Of a DNA stretch of 64,000 nt, positions 27,651 through 36,582 are shown in pieces (the stretch's first letter is position 1; each line of letters opens with the position of its first letter). This stretch comes from Nitrospira sp. (GTDB lineage: Bacteria; Nitrospirota; Thermodesulfovibrionia; Thermodesulfovibrionales; Dissulfurispiraceae), in NCBI GenBank assembly GCA_002634385.1, contig NSJL01000009.1:90224-154223 (forward strand). Reading direction: 5' to 3'. The notes under the pieces were generated by a model. It saw nothing but the letters and a program-made list of their open reading frames with translations. It was not told the DNA's origin and searched no databases. Position numbers and translations under genes: made by a program.

Positions 27651-30140
27651 ATGAAGAGAAAATTCCCTGGCAGCAGTGCCGAACTGGAAAGAAAGCTCAA
27701 AGAGGCCTACGAAGAGCTGGAGGAGTCGCAGCGGCTCGCCCATGTGGGCAGCTGGAGCTGGACAATCCGGAGTGATACGATCACCTGGTCCAGGGAGCTG
27801 TACCGGATCTTCGGCAGGGACCCGGACCTGCCTCCCCCTCCTTTCAAAGAGCACGCAGGGATCTTTACGCCCGAGAGCTTTGCCCGGCTGCATACAGCGG
27901 TGCAGCAGGCCATGCAGACGGGAGGTCCGTATGAGCTCGACCTGGAGATAGTACGGCCGGACGGTACCCGGAGATGGGGTGTCGCAATCGGCAAGGCAGA
28001 GCGGGATGCCGGGGGACATGTAGAGAGGTTGAGCGGTATTGTCCAGGATATCACGGAGCGGAAGCAGGTGGAGGAGGCGCTCAGAGAGAGCGAGGAGCGG
28101 CTGCGGCTCTTTATCGAGCACGCTCCGGCAGCTCTGGCAATGTTCGACCGGCAGATGCGGTATCTGAACGCAAGCCTCCGCTGGATTACCGACTACGGCC
28201 TCGACGATCGTGACGTGCGCGGGCTGTCGCACTATGAAGTCTTCCCCGAGATTCCTGAACGCTGGAAGGCGGTTCACCGCCGCGCCCTGGCAGGCGAGGT
28301 GGTACGGGCCGATGCCGACCGCTTCGAGCGGGCCGACGGCTCGGAGCAGTGGCTCCGGTGGGAGGTGCGGCCATGGTATAACGCGGCAGGCGATCAGGGT
28401 GGTATTGTGATATTCAGTGAAGACATCACCGATCTCAGGCGTGCCGAGGAGGAGCTGAGGAACAGTGAAGCTACCCTGAGACTGGCTATTGAATCCACCG
28501 GTCTCGGCATGTTCGACTTTAATCCGCTCACCGGAAAAATGATCTGGTCCGATCTGACGAAACAGCATTTCGGCCTGCCCCCCGATGCCGATATCGATTA
28601 CAAAGTGCTTCTGTCCGGGCTCCATCCGGAAGACCGTGAGCGTGTGGATACGATTGTGCGGGATGCCCTGAAGCCGGCGAGTGGCGGCTCTTTCAGCACC
28701 GAATTCAGGGCAATCGGCATCCGGGACAGGAAAGAGCGCTGGATTGCGGCGCGCGGCAAAGCTTTCTTCAATGAGCAGGGATACCCGGTACGCTTTATCG
28801 GGACCACTCTCGATGTCAGCGAACGGAAGAAGGCGGAAGAGACGATCAAGTACCAGGCATACCATGACCTCCTGACCGGTTTGCCCAACAGGGCACAGCT
28901 TCTGCTCCGGTTAGGGTTCGAATTGGCACAGGCACAGCACAATCAGAAGGAGCTCGCCGTACTCCACCTGGACCTCGACCGCTTCAGGACAATAAACGAC
29001 ACCCTGGGGCATACCATCGGCGACAAGGTCATTTTTGCCGTTGCCGAACGGCTGAAGGCCCTTATACGGGCAAACGATACCCTGGCTCGCGTCGGAAGCG
29101 ATGAATTCATTATTCTCCACCCCGATATATCGCGGGCGGAAGAGGCAGCCCTCTTTGCGCGGAAACTGGTCGATGCCCTGCGGAAGCCTTTCAGGATTGA
29201 CGGCCGTGAGCTGTATGCGACCGCGAGCATCGGCATCAGCATGTATCCCGAGGACAGCGGAAATGCCGATGTCCTGCTTAAGAACGCCGATATCACCGTC
29301 TCGTATGTAAAAGAGAGAGGAAGGAATAACTATCGGTTCTTCAACCCGACGCTCAACAGAAGGACGATCGAGCGATTGCTTCTTGAAAGTGATCTGCGGC
29401 AGTCGATTGAGCGCAGCGAACTGGTGCTGCACTATCAGCCCCAGGTACGTATCCGGACCGGAGAAATTATGTGCCTTGAGGCACTGGTGCGGTGGAAGCA
29501 TGCGGATTTGGGAGTGCTCAGTCCTGGTCAGTTCATCCCTGTCGCAGAGGAGATCGGATTCGTTGCCGCTATTGATGAGTGGGTGCTCAGGGCCGCTTGC
29601 AGCCAGAATAAAGCATGGCAGGATGCGGGGTATCTTCCTCTCTGCGTTACCGTGAACCTGTCAGCGCAGCAGTTCCAGCAGCCTGCACTGGTAGAGCTGG
29701 TTTCAGGGATAGCGCAGGAGGCCGGCCTGGACCCGCAGTACCTTGGCATCGAGGTCACCGAGAGTACGGCAATGCGCGATATCGACCTCGCGATTCCGAA
29801 CCTCAAAGGATTGCACAGCAGGGGAGTCAAGCTCTCCATCGATGATTTCGGCACGGGGTATTCATCGCTGAATTATCTGAAGCGCTTTCCCCTTCACGCG
29901 CTCAAGATCGACCAATCCTTCATCAGGGGCATTGCGACTGATCCCGATGATCAGGCCATCGTGAATGCGATAATTGCCATGGGACATAGTCTTCAATTGG
30001 ATGTTATCGCCGAGGGGGTGGAGATCGACGAGCAGCTCTCATTCCTCAAAGATAACGGCTGCGATGAAATGCAGGGGTTCCTTTTCAGTAAACCGTTACC
30101 CCCGGAGAGACTCACCGAGCTGATTGTTCCAGGCAGGTAG
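27651..30140 (+). CDS. PAS-PAS-PAS-GGDEF-EAL cyclic-di-GMP signalling protein
   Basis: 829 residues from the ATG at 27651 (AGG 5 nt upstream); an ATG at 27627 is an alternative. A short coiled coil leads into three PAS domains, with LAHVGSWSW, FIEHAPAALAMFD and IESTGLGMFDF marking each. The GGDEF domain has a substituted signature (RVGSDEFIIL). The EAL domain looks intact: LEALVRWKH, NLSAQQF, GIEVTEST, SIDDFGTGYSSL and KIDQSFI. A phosphodiesterase is the likeliest activity, with the GGDEF part perhaps regulatory. No membrane segment, so it senses a cytoplasmic signal. Confidence 0.92.
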   Translation: MKRKFPGSSAELERKLKEAYEELEESQRLAHVGSWSWTIRSDTITWSRELYRIFGRDPDLPPPPFKEHAGIFTPESFARLHTAVQQAMQTGGPYELDLEIVRPDGTRRWGVAIGKAERDAGGHVERLSGIVQDITERKQVEEALRESEERLRLFIEHAPAALAMFDRQMRYLNASLRWITDYGLDDRDVRGLSHYEVFPEIPERWKAVHRRALAGEVVRADADRFERADGSEQWLRWEVRPWYNAAGDQGGIVIFSEDITDLRRAEEELRNSEATLRLAIESTGLGMFDFNPLTGKMIWSDLTKQHFGLPPDADIDYKVLLSGLHPEDRERVDTIVRDALKPASGGSFSTEFRAIGIRDRKERWIAARGKAFFNEQGYPVRFIGTTLDVSERKKAEETIKYQAYHDLLTGLPNRAQLLLRLGFELAQAQHNQKELAVLHLDLDRFRTINDTLGHTIGDKVIFAVAERLKALIRANDTLARVGSDEFIILHPDISRAEEAALFARKLVDALRKPFRIDGRELYATASIGISMYPEDSGNADVLLKNADITVSYVKERGRNNYRFFNPTLNRRTIERLLLESDLRQSIERSELVLHYQPQVRIRTGEIMCLEALVRWKHADLGVLSPGQFIPVAEEIGFVAAIDEWVLRAACSQNKAWQDAGYLPLCVTVNLSAQQFQQPALVELVSGIAQEAGLDPQYLGIEVTESTAMRDIDLAIPNLKGLHSRGVKLSIDDFGTGYSSLNYLKRFPLHALKIDQSFIRGIATDPDDQAIVNAIIAMGHSLQLDVIAEGVEIDEQLSFLKDNGCDEMQGFLFSKPLPPERLTELIVPGR

Positions 30141-30264
30141 CTGAATGGTAACGGAAGATCGCACAGCATTGCCCCTCTCTTGATGCCCGGCGTCAAAGGG
30201 GACATCGCAAACAACCTGCTGCTGGAAATGTTTTCGTATTCCTGACTTTCTTCTGCCCTCTCTA

Positions 30265-30756
30265 TCAGTGCAGGATTGATATGATAGGTTCCCCGCTCGG
30301 CCATTCGCTCTCCGCGGGATTCCAGAGGATATAAACTTTGCCGTAGGTCTCTTGCAGATCTTTGAGCGTCTTTGCAGCCTCTTCCGGCGAAAGATCCGGG
30401 AGCACGGCGTCGACCTTCGGGATCTCGATCTTGTGGTAATGCCAGAGGGCCTTTTCCTTTTTGCTGAATTTATTGTACGTCGCGGCATCGACAACCATCT
30501 CGACGCCGATGAGACGAGCGTCGGGCTTGTCGCTGTCGTACAACTGGCACTCGGTAAGCCCTCCCGCTACCTGTTTGCAATAGTGGTGGACGACCATATC
30601 GGGCATCTTGGGGATATGTCTCTTCGCGTCAATATGGAGTGTCCATCCGTCCCCCGGCTTCATGGCGGTCGGGGCTTTTTTCTCTTCGGCCATGGCCGTG
30701 CCCAACCAAAAGGCGAGAGTTGAGAAAAGAGCGGATAAAAAGAGCAATTTTTTCAT
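30265..30756 (-). CDS. Secreted DUF1264 family protein
   Basis: 163 residues with a clear signal peptide (LLFLSALFSTLAFWLGTAMA). The body matches DUF1264, the family that includes plant oil-body-associated proteins: VHHYCKQVAGGLTECQLYD, ARLIGVEMVVDAATYNKF, ALWHYHKIEIP. It has conserved His and Cys residues. Biochemical role is unknown. GAGGAGAT lies just before the ATG. The gene stands alone, with the ISKra4-like element 84 bp beyond its 5' end. Confidence 0.85.
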   Translation of the reverse strand: MKKLLFLSALFSTLAFWLGTAMAEEKKAPTAMKPGDGWTLHIDAKRHIPKMPDMVVHHYCKQVAGGLTECQLYDSDKPDARLIGVEMVVDAATYNKFSKKEKALWHYHKIEIPKVDAVLPDLSPEEAAKTLKDLQETYGKVYILWNPAESEWPSGEPIISILH

Positions 30757-30840
30757 ATCTCCTCCTCAGTATTTGCGGCTATGTTGTATATTTTCAACAA
30801 TAGCAGAATGCCCGGAGAAGTCAACTTTTTGGGATGGAGC

Positions 30841-30867
30841 GGGTGCAATTAAAAGTGAGGGCAAGTA
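30841..30867 (+). repeat. Left terminal inverted repeat of the ISKra4-like element
   Basis: 27 bp beginning GGGTGCAATTAAAAG, exactly complementary to 33552-33578. The transposase start follows 13 nt after its inner end. Confidence 0.9.
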
Positions 30868-31170
30868 TCAGGAGGGAGGCATGGACAATCCTGAAGAGCA
30901 AGTCGATAGGCACAAAGGGGCGAAGGGAAGAAGCATTGACGAACGGCTGAGGGATAATCCGATCCTGCGAGCACGTCTGGAGGCCATCATTGCGATTGCG
31001 GAAAATGAAGACGGAGCGATAGAGCGGGCGGATGATGCCGAGCAGCGGGCAATAGAGGAGCTTCAGAAACTGGGCAATGAGCTTATGCACGCAAGGGCCT
31101 CTCGTCAGCAGGAACGGAAGAGTGAGGAGCAGCAGCGGCAAGGGGATCCTTCGGTGCGGCGGCATGGTAA

Positions 31171-31177
31171 AAAAAAG
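31171..31177 (+). other. Programmed -1 ribosomal frameshift site
   Basis: A canonical slippery heptamer A AAA AAG in phase with the first transposase frame, within a run of eight A. Slipping back one base continues directly into GTC TAC TGG of the main transposase frame; without it translation stops at TAG 31211. Confidence 0.75.
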
Positions 31178-31930
31178 TCTACTGGCACACAAGCTTTGGA
31201 GAAGTCACGGTAGAGGAGGATCTGTATCGAAGGGGAGGTCGGCAGGTTCTCAGAGTCTTCAGCTCGTCAGCGGGAGTGATCTGTCGGGGGTATTCCCGGA
31301 GACTGCAGCGGATTATCACCGACTTTGGAGCAGATGTGCCCTTTCACCGCATTGCCGACAAGCTCAAAGAGCACTATGGGATCGAGGTTCCCCCCAGCAC
31401 TGCACAGGGCATTGTTGAGGAGCACGCCCGCCGGATTTATCATCAACAGTCAGTCACACACGATATACCTGAGAGCAAAGGGAAGGCGGTTCTCATTGCG
31501 GAGATGGACGGCAGCATGCTGCCGGTGGTGGAGACCTCTGAGGCAGAAGATCGTCGCAAGACGCGCGCGGTGAGGTGGCAAGAGGCTCGCCTCTGTGTGG
31601 TAAGAGAGCCCGGAGTTGTCACGGGACGTTTTGAGGCCACCATGGGGTCACCTGATGAGGCAGGTCTGTGTCTGTTGACGGCGGCGGTACGAGAGGGCAT
31701 GGGAAGTGCGACCCGCATGCACTGTGTGGGGGATGGGGCTCCCTGGATTGCCGAGCAGGTAGAGGCGGTGTTCGGAGCGCAGGGAAGCTACTTGATCGAC
31801 TTCTATCATCTGTGCGAATATGTGCAGGCTGCGGCTGAAGAGATACATTCCACGGACACAAAAGCGTGGACTGACCAGCAGAAGCAGCGGCTCAAGGAGG
31901 GACTGCTCGATGAGGTCATGCAGGAACTCC

Positions 31931-31938
31931 GAGAGCAT
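31931..31938 (+). repeat. Target site duplication, left copy
   Basis: GAGAGCAT, repeated at 33260-33267 on the other side of the IS256 element; 8 bp is normal for this family. Confidence 0.88.
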
Positions 31939-33259
31939 GGGCCTGTAAAATATTTTGTGTAAATAGCCTTCTGGGGTAGGATAAAAGACTATGCCCCAGG
32001 AGGAGAGGACAATGGCAATACGAGATGAACTGATCGATGAATTACTGAAAGGCTACCAGGAGCCCGAAGACTTACTGGGAGAGAGCGGCTTATTGAAGCA
32101 GCTGACCAAGGCGTTACTGGATCGGTGCCTGCAGGGGGAGATGACGCATCATCTGGGGTATGGCAAGCATGAACCGAGGGGCAAGAACAGCGGCAACAGC
32201 CGAAACGGCAGCTATGAAAAGAGGGTCATCGGAGAGCACGGGGAGATGGCGGTCAAAGTCCCTCGTGACCGGAAAGGGAGCTTTGAGCCGGTGATACTGC
32301 CCAAAGGGCAGAGCCGATTCAGCGGGTTTGACGACACGATCATTTCCCTCTATGCTTACCACCCGTGATATTCAGAGTCATTTGCAGGAGATCTATGGCG
32401 TGGAGGTTTCCCCCGCCCTGATCTCCACGGTCACGGATGCCGTGGAGCAGGACGTCAAAGCCTGGCAGAGCAGGCCTTTGGAAGGGGTGTATCCCATCGT
32501 CTATCTTGATGCCATCCGGGTGAAGGTCAGGACTAACAATCAGGTAATCAACAAGGCCATCTACCTGGCAATAGGGATCACAATGGAGGGGGTTAAAGAA
32601 GTACTGGGCATGTGGTCTGCGGACACTGAGGGGGCAAAGTTCTGGCTTCAGATCCTGACCGAGCTGAAGAACCGCGGGGTGAAGGACATGTTCATCATCT
32701 GCGTTGATGGCTTAAAGGGACTTCCTGAGGCAATAGAGGCCGTCTATCCGCAGGCACAGGTACAACTGTGCATGGTACATATGGTGCGGCACAGTCTGAA
32801 GTATGTGTCCTGGAAGCAGAGGAAGGAAGTGGCCTCCGACCTGAAGGCCATCTACCGTGCGGCAACGGCTGAGCAGGCCTCCATGCACCTTGAGGCATTC
32901 GCCCGGAAATGGGATGAGCGGTATCCTACGATCAGTGTTTCGTGGCGGAATAACTGGGAGAGGATAGTGCCGCTCTTCGGGTATCCGCCGGACATACGTA
33001 AGGTAATCTACACGACCAATGCAGTCGAGTCGCTGAACATGTCCCTGCGGAAGGTGACGAAGAACCGGGGATCATTCCCCAGCGATGAGGCGGCATTCAA
33101 GCTGTTGTATCTTGCCCTGAGGAATATTGCTAAGAAATGGACGATGCCGATAAAAAACTGGCGGGATGCTCTGAATCAATTTGCGATTCTCTTTGAAGGA
33201 AGAATGCCCTTGGCATGACTATCACGAAAAGGCGTTTACACAAAATTCTTGACAAGCCC
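31939..33259 (+). mobile_element. IS256-family element, copy 1 (inside the ISKra4-like IS)
   Basis: 1321 bp. The ends are imperfect inverted repeats of about 25 bp, GGGCCTGTAAAATATTTTGT on the left and GGGCTTGTCAAGAATTTTGT read inward on the right. Both sides carry the 8-bp duplication GAGAGCAT (31931-31938 and 33260-33267). It contains one transposase gene, now frameshifted. Confidence 0.9.
32012..33218 (+). pseudogene. IS256-family transposase, frameshifted
   Basis: The ATG at 32012 follows AGGAGGAGAGGACA. The N-terminal part (AIRDELIDELLKGYQEPEDL, then GNSRNGSYEKRV) runs to about 32355, where an 8-nt deletion relative to the second copy (which encodes SLYARGLTTRDIQ) shifts the frame. The rest continues in another frame with the mutator-type DDE core (YLDAIRVKVR, FIICVDGLKGLPEAIEAVYP, YTTNAVESLNMSLRKVTKNRG) to MPLA at 33218. 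It is probably inactive. Confidence 0.88.
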
Positions 33260-33267
33260 GAGAGCAT
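33260..33267 (+). repeat. Target site duplication, right copy
   Basis: GAGAGCAT, matching 31931-31938. Confidence 0.88.
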
Positions 33268-33551
33268 CTTCCCCCTGCTCTGTGCCCACACCAGGATGAT
33301 CCGGTCCGGGCGTGCTATCGGTATATGAGCAATCGTCCTGGACAATTTCACTATCAGCAGGCCATTGCCGAAGGTCTTCCAATTGGCTCCGGAGAAATAG
33401 AAAGTGCTCACCGTCATGTCATACAGCAGCGGTTAAAACTGTCCGGCGCGTGGTGGAATCCCAGCACCGCAGCACACATGATTGCCCTCAGAGTGCTCAG
33501 AGCAAATAATGAGTGGGATGCCTATTGGCAAAGGGCTGCCTGATGCAGAGC

Positions 33552-33578
33552 TACTTGCCCTCACTTTTAATTGCACCC
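33552..33578 (-). repeat. Right terminal inverted repeat of the ISKra4-like element
   Basis: Exact complement of 30841-30867; begins 9 nt after the transposase stop. Confidence 0.9.
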
Positions 33579-33791
33579 AGATTGGTGTCCGGAATTGACA
33601 TCACAGCTCATACTCACAAAAATCACGCCAGAACCTTTTCAAGAACCTGTTATTCCTTTTAAGCCTGCATTCTCATATTTCTTCGCTATCGCGTGAACGC
33701 AAGAAAGAGCTTTTCCGTCAGAACTCTTTCAGGAAGGATTTGTGAGAAGAAGTTCCGCCGGGAAAAAAAAGGTTTTTAGCCTAATACTGAA
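33579..33791. other. Non-coding debris between the IS and the first attachment repeat
   Basis: About 210 bp with no intact gene. The minus strand contains a broken stretch that reads like IAKKYENAG in one frame, but it has stops and no recognisable product. Confidence 0.4.
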
Positions 33792-33915
33792 ACGCGGCGA
33801 TACGTGACGCACAACACCGAAAGTATGCGCAGGGGACTCAACGTTCTGGACCGGGGATGTGAAAATTATCACGGTCGAGGATTCGGGGGAAGTGCGGGAT
33901 GGTGTAACTGGTTGA
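33792..33915 (+). pseudogene. Tyrosine recombinase 3' fragment (copy A)
   Basis: Starting at an abrupt junction (33792), the frame encodes TRRYVTHNTESMRRGLNVLD, matching the active-site Tyr region of the second integrase remnant (TRRYVKHNAESLRKGLNVLD at about 34904-34970). Everything upstream of that motif is missing. It runs straight into the tRNA-derived attachment repeat. Confidence 0.75.
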
Positions 33916-33960
33916 AAAAACTGGTGAGCCGTGGAGGATTCGAACCTCCGACCCGCTGAT
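33910..33960 (+). repeat. Attachment-site direct repeat with the 3' part of tRNA-Lys (copy A)
   Basis: 51 bp identical to 35036-35086. Bases 33922-33960 equal the 3' 39 nt of the tRNA-Lys gene (from the anticodon stem to CCA); beyond that, the tRNA sequence is lost. It is an att-like scar, not a functional tRNA. Confidence 0.85.
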
Positions 33961-34114
33961 GAAGAGACGTGTTCAAGGCAGGGCCAATTGGCTTGAAAAT
34001 GCCGAAAAAATGGCTAAATAACAATGACTTTATTATGCAAACAATTGTTCTTATTTTATCAACAATGGCCTGATTCCGTCATAGATTTATTACGATTTTA
34101 TGACGCTGGCTTTG

Positions 34115-34123
34115 TGGTATAAT
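34115..34123 (+). promoter_or_regulatory. Extended -10 promoter of the toxin-antitoxin operon
   Basis: TGGTATAAT, a perfect extended -10, 33 nt before the antitoxin ATG. The palindrome TTCGCGAA at 34135-34142 lies just downstream and is a candidate operator for autoregulation by the RHH antitoxin. Confidence 0.6.
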
Positions 34124-34156
34124 GAAATCAAGTTTTCGCGAAGTGAGGTGAAACAT

Positions 34157-34393
34157 ATGGGAACTTCTTTGACGATACGAAATGATTTGGCCAGGAGATT
34201 AGAGATGTTAGCCAAAACCGTTCACCAATCAAAATCCTCATTGGCATCCCAAGCCATTGAGGAATTTCTGACTGTCCAGGAATGGCATATCCAGGCAATA
34301 AAGGAAGGAATCGAGGCAGCAGATAAGGGGGATGTTGTAAGTCATAAAGAGGCTCTTGCTGAACTGAAAAAATGGGGCAAGCGTGCATCTTGA
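34157..34393 (+). CDS. Ribbon-helix-helix antitoxin (ParD/CopG-like)
   Basis: 78 residues. The N-terminal RHH fold reads TSLTIRNDLARRLEMLAKTV, followed by SSLASQAIEEFL; the C-terminal half (IKEGIEAADKGDVVSHKEAL) is the toxin-wrapping part typical of RelB/ParD-type antitoxins. GAGGTG lies before the ATG at 34157. It overlaps the toxin gene by 11 nt and is expected to bind and neutralise the toxin and repress the operon. Lower GC than the flanking chromosome fits an acquired module. Confidence 0.88.
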   Translation: MGTSLTIRNDLARRLEMLAKTVHQSKSSLASQAIEEFLTVQEWHIQAIKEGIEAADKGDVVSHKEALAELKKWGKRAS

Positions 34394-34670
34394 GTGGACT
34401 CGCCCGGCGCTCAATGATCTAAAAGAGGCCGGAGATTTTATTGCACTGGATAGTCCGCGAGCAGCAGAGCGGATGTCCAGAAGGGTAAAGGAAGCAGTAG
34501 AGTATTTATTAGAGCATCCCAATATAGGCAAGCCAGGGCGTGTACCCGGCACAAGAGAACTTGTCATATCAGGCACCCCGTTCATTGCGGTTTATCGGAT
34601 TACGCTCCCATCCATCCAAATAGTAAGAATCCTTCACCATGCCAGGAAGTGGCCAGCGCAGTCTCAATAA
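34383..34670 (+). CDS. ParE/RelE-family toxin
   Basis: 95 residues. The ParE/RelE fold is recognisable from LEWTRPALNDLKEAGDFIA, then AVEYLLEHPNIGKPGRVPGTRELVI and the final strand YRITLPSIQIVRILHHARKW. The PGTRELVISGTPFIAVYRI arrangement favours the ParE (gyrase-poisoning) branch over the RelE mRNA interferase branch. Start is GTG at 34383, inside the antitoxin gene. The module lies between two copies of the tRNA-Lys attachment repeat. Confidence 0.88.
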   Translation: MHLEWTRPALNDLKEAGDFIALDSPRAAERMSRRVKEAVEYLLEHPNIGKPGRVPGTRELVISGTPFIAVYRITLPSIQIVRILHHARKWPAQSQ

Positions 34671-34782
34671 AAAGGCTATAGAGTATTTCGTCGCCAAAAT
34701 TATTGGGGGGAATTGGGCTGGCTGCTTTACCCTCGGGCCCCCCTTTATTGCCCATGACATGTCATGAAGGTGTGCCGCAAAA

Positions 34783-35035
34783 TTGGAATGCCCAGTTTTT
34801 TGCTTCCACGACCTCCGGCACACGACGGGCACGAGGCTGGGGCACGCCGGGCAGGACATACACCATCGTCAGCATCCTGGACCACAGCCAGCTTTCCACG
34901 ACGCGGCGGTACGTGAAGCACAACGCCGAGAGTCTGCGGAAAGGCCTGAACGTTCTGGACAAAAAGACGGAAACACCGGAACTTCACGTTTTGTTCACGG
35001 TCGAGGATTCAGGGGAAGTGCGGGAAGGTGTAACC

Positions 35036-35041
<6 letters not shown>
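34783..35041 (+). pseudogene. Tyrosine recombinase (integrase) C-terminal remnant (copy B)
   Basis: One frame gives FCFHDLRHTTGTRLGHAGQDI, the box II HxxR region; after a frameshift near 34858 another frame gives TIVSILDHSQLSTTRRYVKH with the HxxH/W region and catalytic Tyr, continuing to TGA at 35041. The N-terminal two thirds are absent. The gene end lies 7 bp from the tRNA-Lys 3' end, the classic position of an integrase beside its own attachment site. Confidence 0.85.
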
Positions 35042-35123
<82 letters not shown>

Positions 35124-35373
35124 ACACGTGCAAAGGGTTAGACAATTACAATACAAGAAAATCCCCCGCCTCGTCAAGTGGCGAGGCGATGCAGTTGCGA
35201 AAAAAAGGCTCTTGCATTATCATGTAATATTAAGTAAGAATCATCGCCTTGCTCCTGCCTGCATACAGGGAGCATCGGGTGTCGGATACAGGATCCTTGC
35301 GAAGGCGCACCTCATTGCCGCCCATCACGCTGAATCCGGAATCATCACCTTAAAAAAGGGGAAGGAGCTTGCC

Positions 35374-36582
35374 ATGCAGAGAATTGTGAAGCCATTGATT
35401 CAGAAGAACGACACGAAGATCGTCCTCGTCGTGCTCGATGGGCTGGGCGGCCTTCCGGTCAACGGGAAGACGGAGCTGGAGACTGCCGCGACGCCGAACA
35501 TGGACGCCCTTGCCCGTGAGTCCGCGTGCGGGCTGCATACCCCCGTTGCCCCCGGTATCACCCCCGGCAGCGGCCCCGGGCATCTCGGCCTCTTCGGCTA
35601 CGATCCGCTGGAGTGCCAGATCGGGCGGGGTATCCTGGAGGCCCTCGGCCTCGGCCTCGAAGTGCGGAAGACGGATGTGGCGATCCGGTGCAACTATGCC
35701 ACGATCAGGGACGGCCTTATTGTGGACAGGAGGGCGGGGAGGATCCCCACCGAGCAGAGCAGGAGGCTCACCGAAAGGCTTCAGCGGGAGATTCCCTCTA
35801 TCGATGGGGTTGAAGTGACCTTCGCTCCCGGCATGGAGCACCGCTGTGCCGTCCTCCTGCGTTTTCCTCAGCCCCTGGAGCCCGATGCGGCCCTCATCCC
35901 CGATACGGACCCCCAGAAGGAGGGCAAAGCTCCCCTGGCTCCGGTCCCCCAATCGAAGAGTGCGGAAAAGGTGGCGCAGGTGGCGGAAAAGCTCATCAGC
36001 AGGGCGCACGAGGTGCTGAAAAACGAGGAGAAGGCGAACTTCATCCTCACCCGGGGCTTTTCCGGGATGCCGGATATCCCGACCTTCGAGGAGGCCTTCG
36101 GACTGCGCTCCCTCGCCATTGCCACCTACCCCATGTACCGGGGGCTTGCGAAGCTGGTCGGGATGAACGCCCCCGCACTCGAAGGGAGTGTGGAAGACGA
36201 GATCGATTATCTGAAGCAGCAGTACAGCAACTATGATTTTTTCTTCCTCCATGTGAAGAAGGTCGACTCCTACGGAGAGGACGGGAACTTCAACGGGAAA
36301 GTGGCGCGGATCGAGGAGTTCGATGCGCTCCTCCCCCGCATTCTGGCAATGAACCCGGATGTCCTCATGATCACCGGAGACCACTCCACCCCGGCGGTGA
36401 TGAAGGGGCATAGCTGGCACCCGGTGCCGGTTCTCCTCAGGTCGTTCTATGTTCTCGGCGGATTGTGCTCGTCCTTCTCGGAGCGCGAATGCACACGGGG
36501 AGAACTGGGCATTTTCCCCACGGTGAACCTCATGCCGCTGGCCCTCGCGAATTCGTTGCGGCTGAAGAAGTTCGGAGCATGA
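35374..36582 (+). CDS. apgM: Cofactor-independent phosphoglycerate mutase, archaeal type
   Basis: 402 residues. It interconverts 3- and 2-phosphoglycerate with two metal ions. Alkaline phosphatase-superfamily features: [28 protein letters not shown] at the N-terminus, [15 protein letters not shown] (nucleophile region), and the late metal motifs [12 protein letters not shown] and [29 protein letters not shown] precedes the ATG at 35374; an 82-residue in-frame extension upstream has no ribosome site. Its stop overlaps the next gene in ATGA. Confidence 0.94.
   Translation: MQRIVKPLIQKNDTKIVLVVLDGLGGLPVNGKTELETAATPNMDALARESACGLHTPVAPGITPGSGPGHLGLFGYDPLECQIGRGILEALGLGLEVRKTDVAIRCNYATIRDGLIVDRRAGRIPTEQSRRLTERLQREIPSIDGVEVTFAPGMEHRCAVLLRFPQPLEPDAALIPDTDPQKEGKAPLAPVPQSKSAEKVAQVAEKLISRAHEVLKNEEKANFILTRGFSGMPDIPTFEEAFGLRSLAIATYPMYRGLAKLVGMNAPALEGSVEDEIDYLKQQYSNYDFFFLHVKKVDSYGEDGNFNGKVARIEEFDALLPRILAMNPDVLMITGDHSTPAVMKGHSWHPVPVLLRSFYVLGGLCSSFSERECTRGELGIFPTVNLMPLALANSLRLKKFGA

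Larger units (their letters stand above)
30881..33543 (+). pseudogene. ISKra4-like transposase, interrupted
   Basis: Starts at the ATG at 30881 (GGAGGGAGGC upstream). The first frame encodes a helical N-terminal part to 31213. A -1 shift at the A-run 31171-31177 enters the main frame, giving VYWHTSFGEVTVEEDLYRRGG and onward through DFGADVPFHRIADKLKEHYG and VLIAEMDGSMLPVVE. The frame is broken at 31938 by an IS256 insertion. Joining base 31938 to 33268 restores an open frame ending ALRVLRANNEWDAYWQRAA at 33543. It is therefore a recently disrupted transposase. Confidence 0.88.
30841..33578 (+). mobile_element. ISKra4-like insertion sequence, split by an IS256 element
   Basis: Perfect 27-bp inverted repeats bound the element (30841-30867 and 33552-33578, starting GGGTGCAATT). 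Without the 1321-bp guest and its duplicated 8 bp, the element is about 1.41 kb, a normal size. It encodes a DDE-type transposase whose C-terminus (GLPIGSGEIESAHRHV, LKLSGAWW) matches ISKra4 members. No flanking target duplication is visible; flanks read GGATGGAGC and AGATTGGTG. Confidence 0.9.

Noticed and set aside
30832..33588. Target duplication around the ISKra4-like element
   Set aside because: Flanking bases GGATGGAGC and AGATTGGTG do not match at any 3-9 bp length.
33922..33960. Second tRNA gene
   Set aside because: Only the 3' half of tRNA-Lys is present; D arm and 5' acceptor strand are missing.
35128..35373. N-terminal extension of ApgM
   Set aside because: 82 extra residues without conservation or a ribosome site; AAGGAG is placed correctly for the ATG at 35374.
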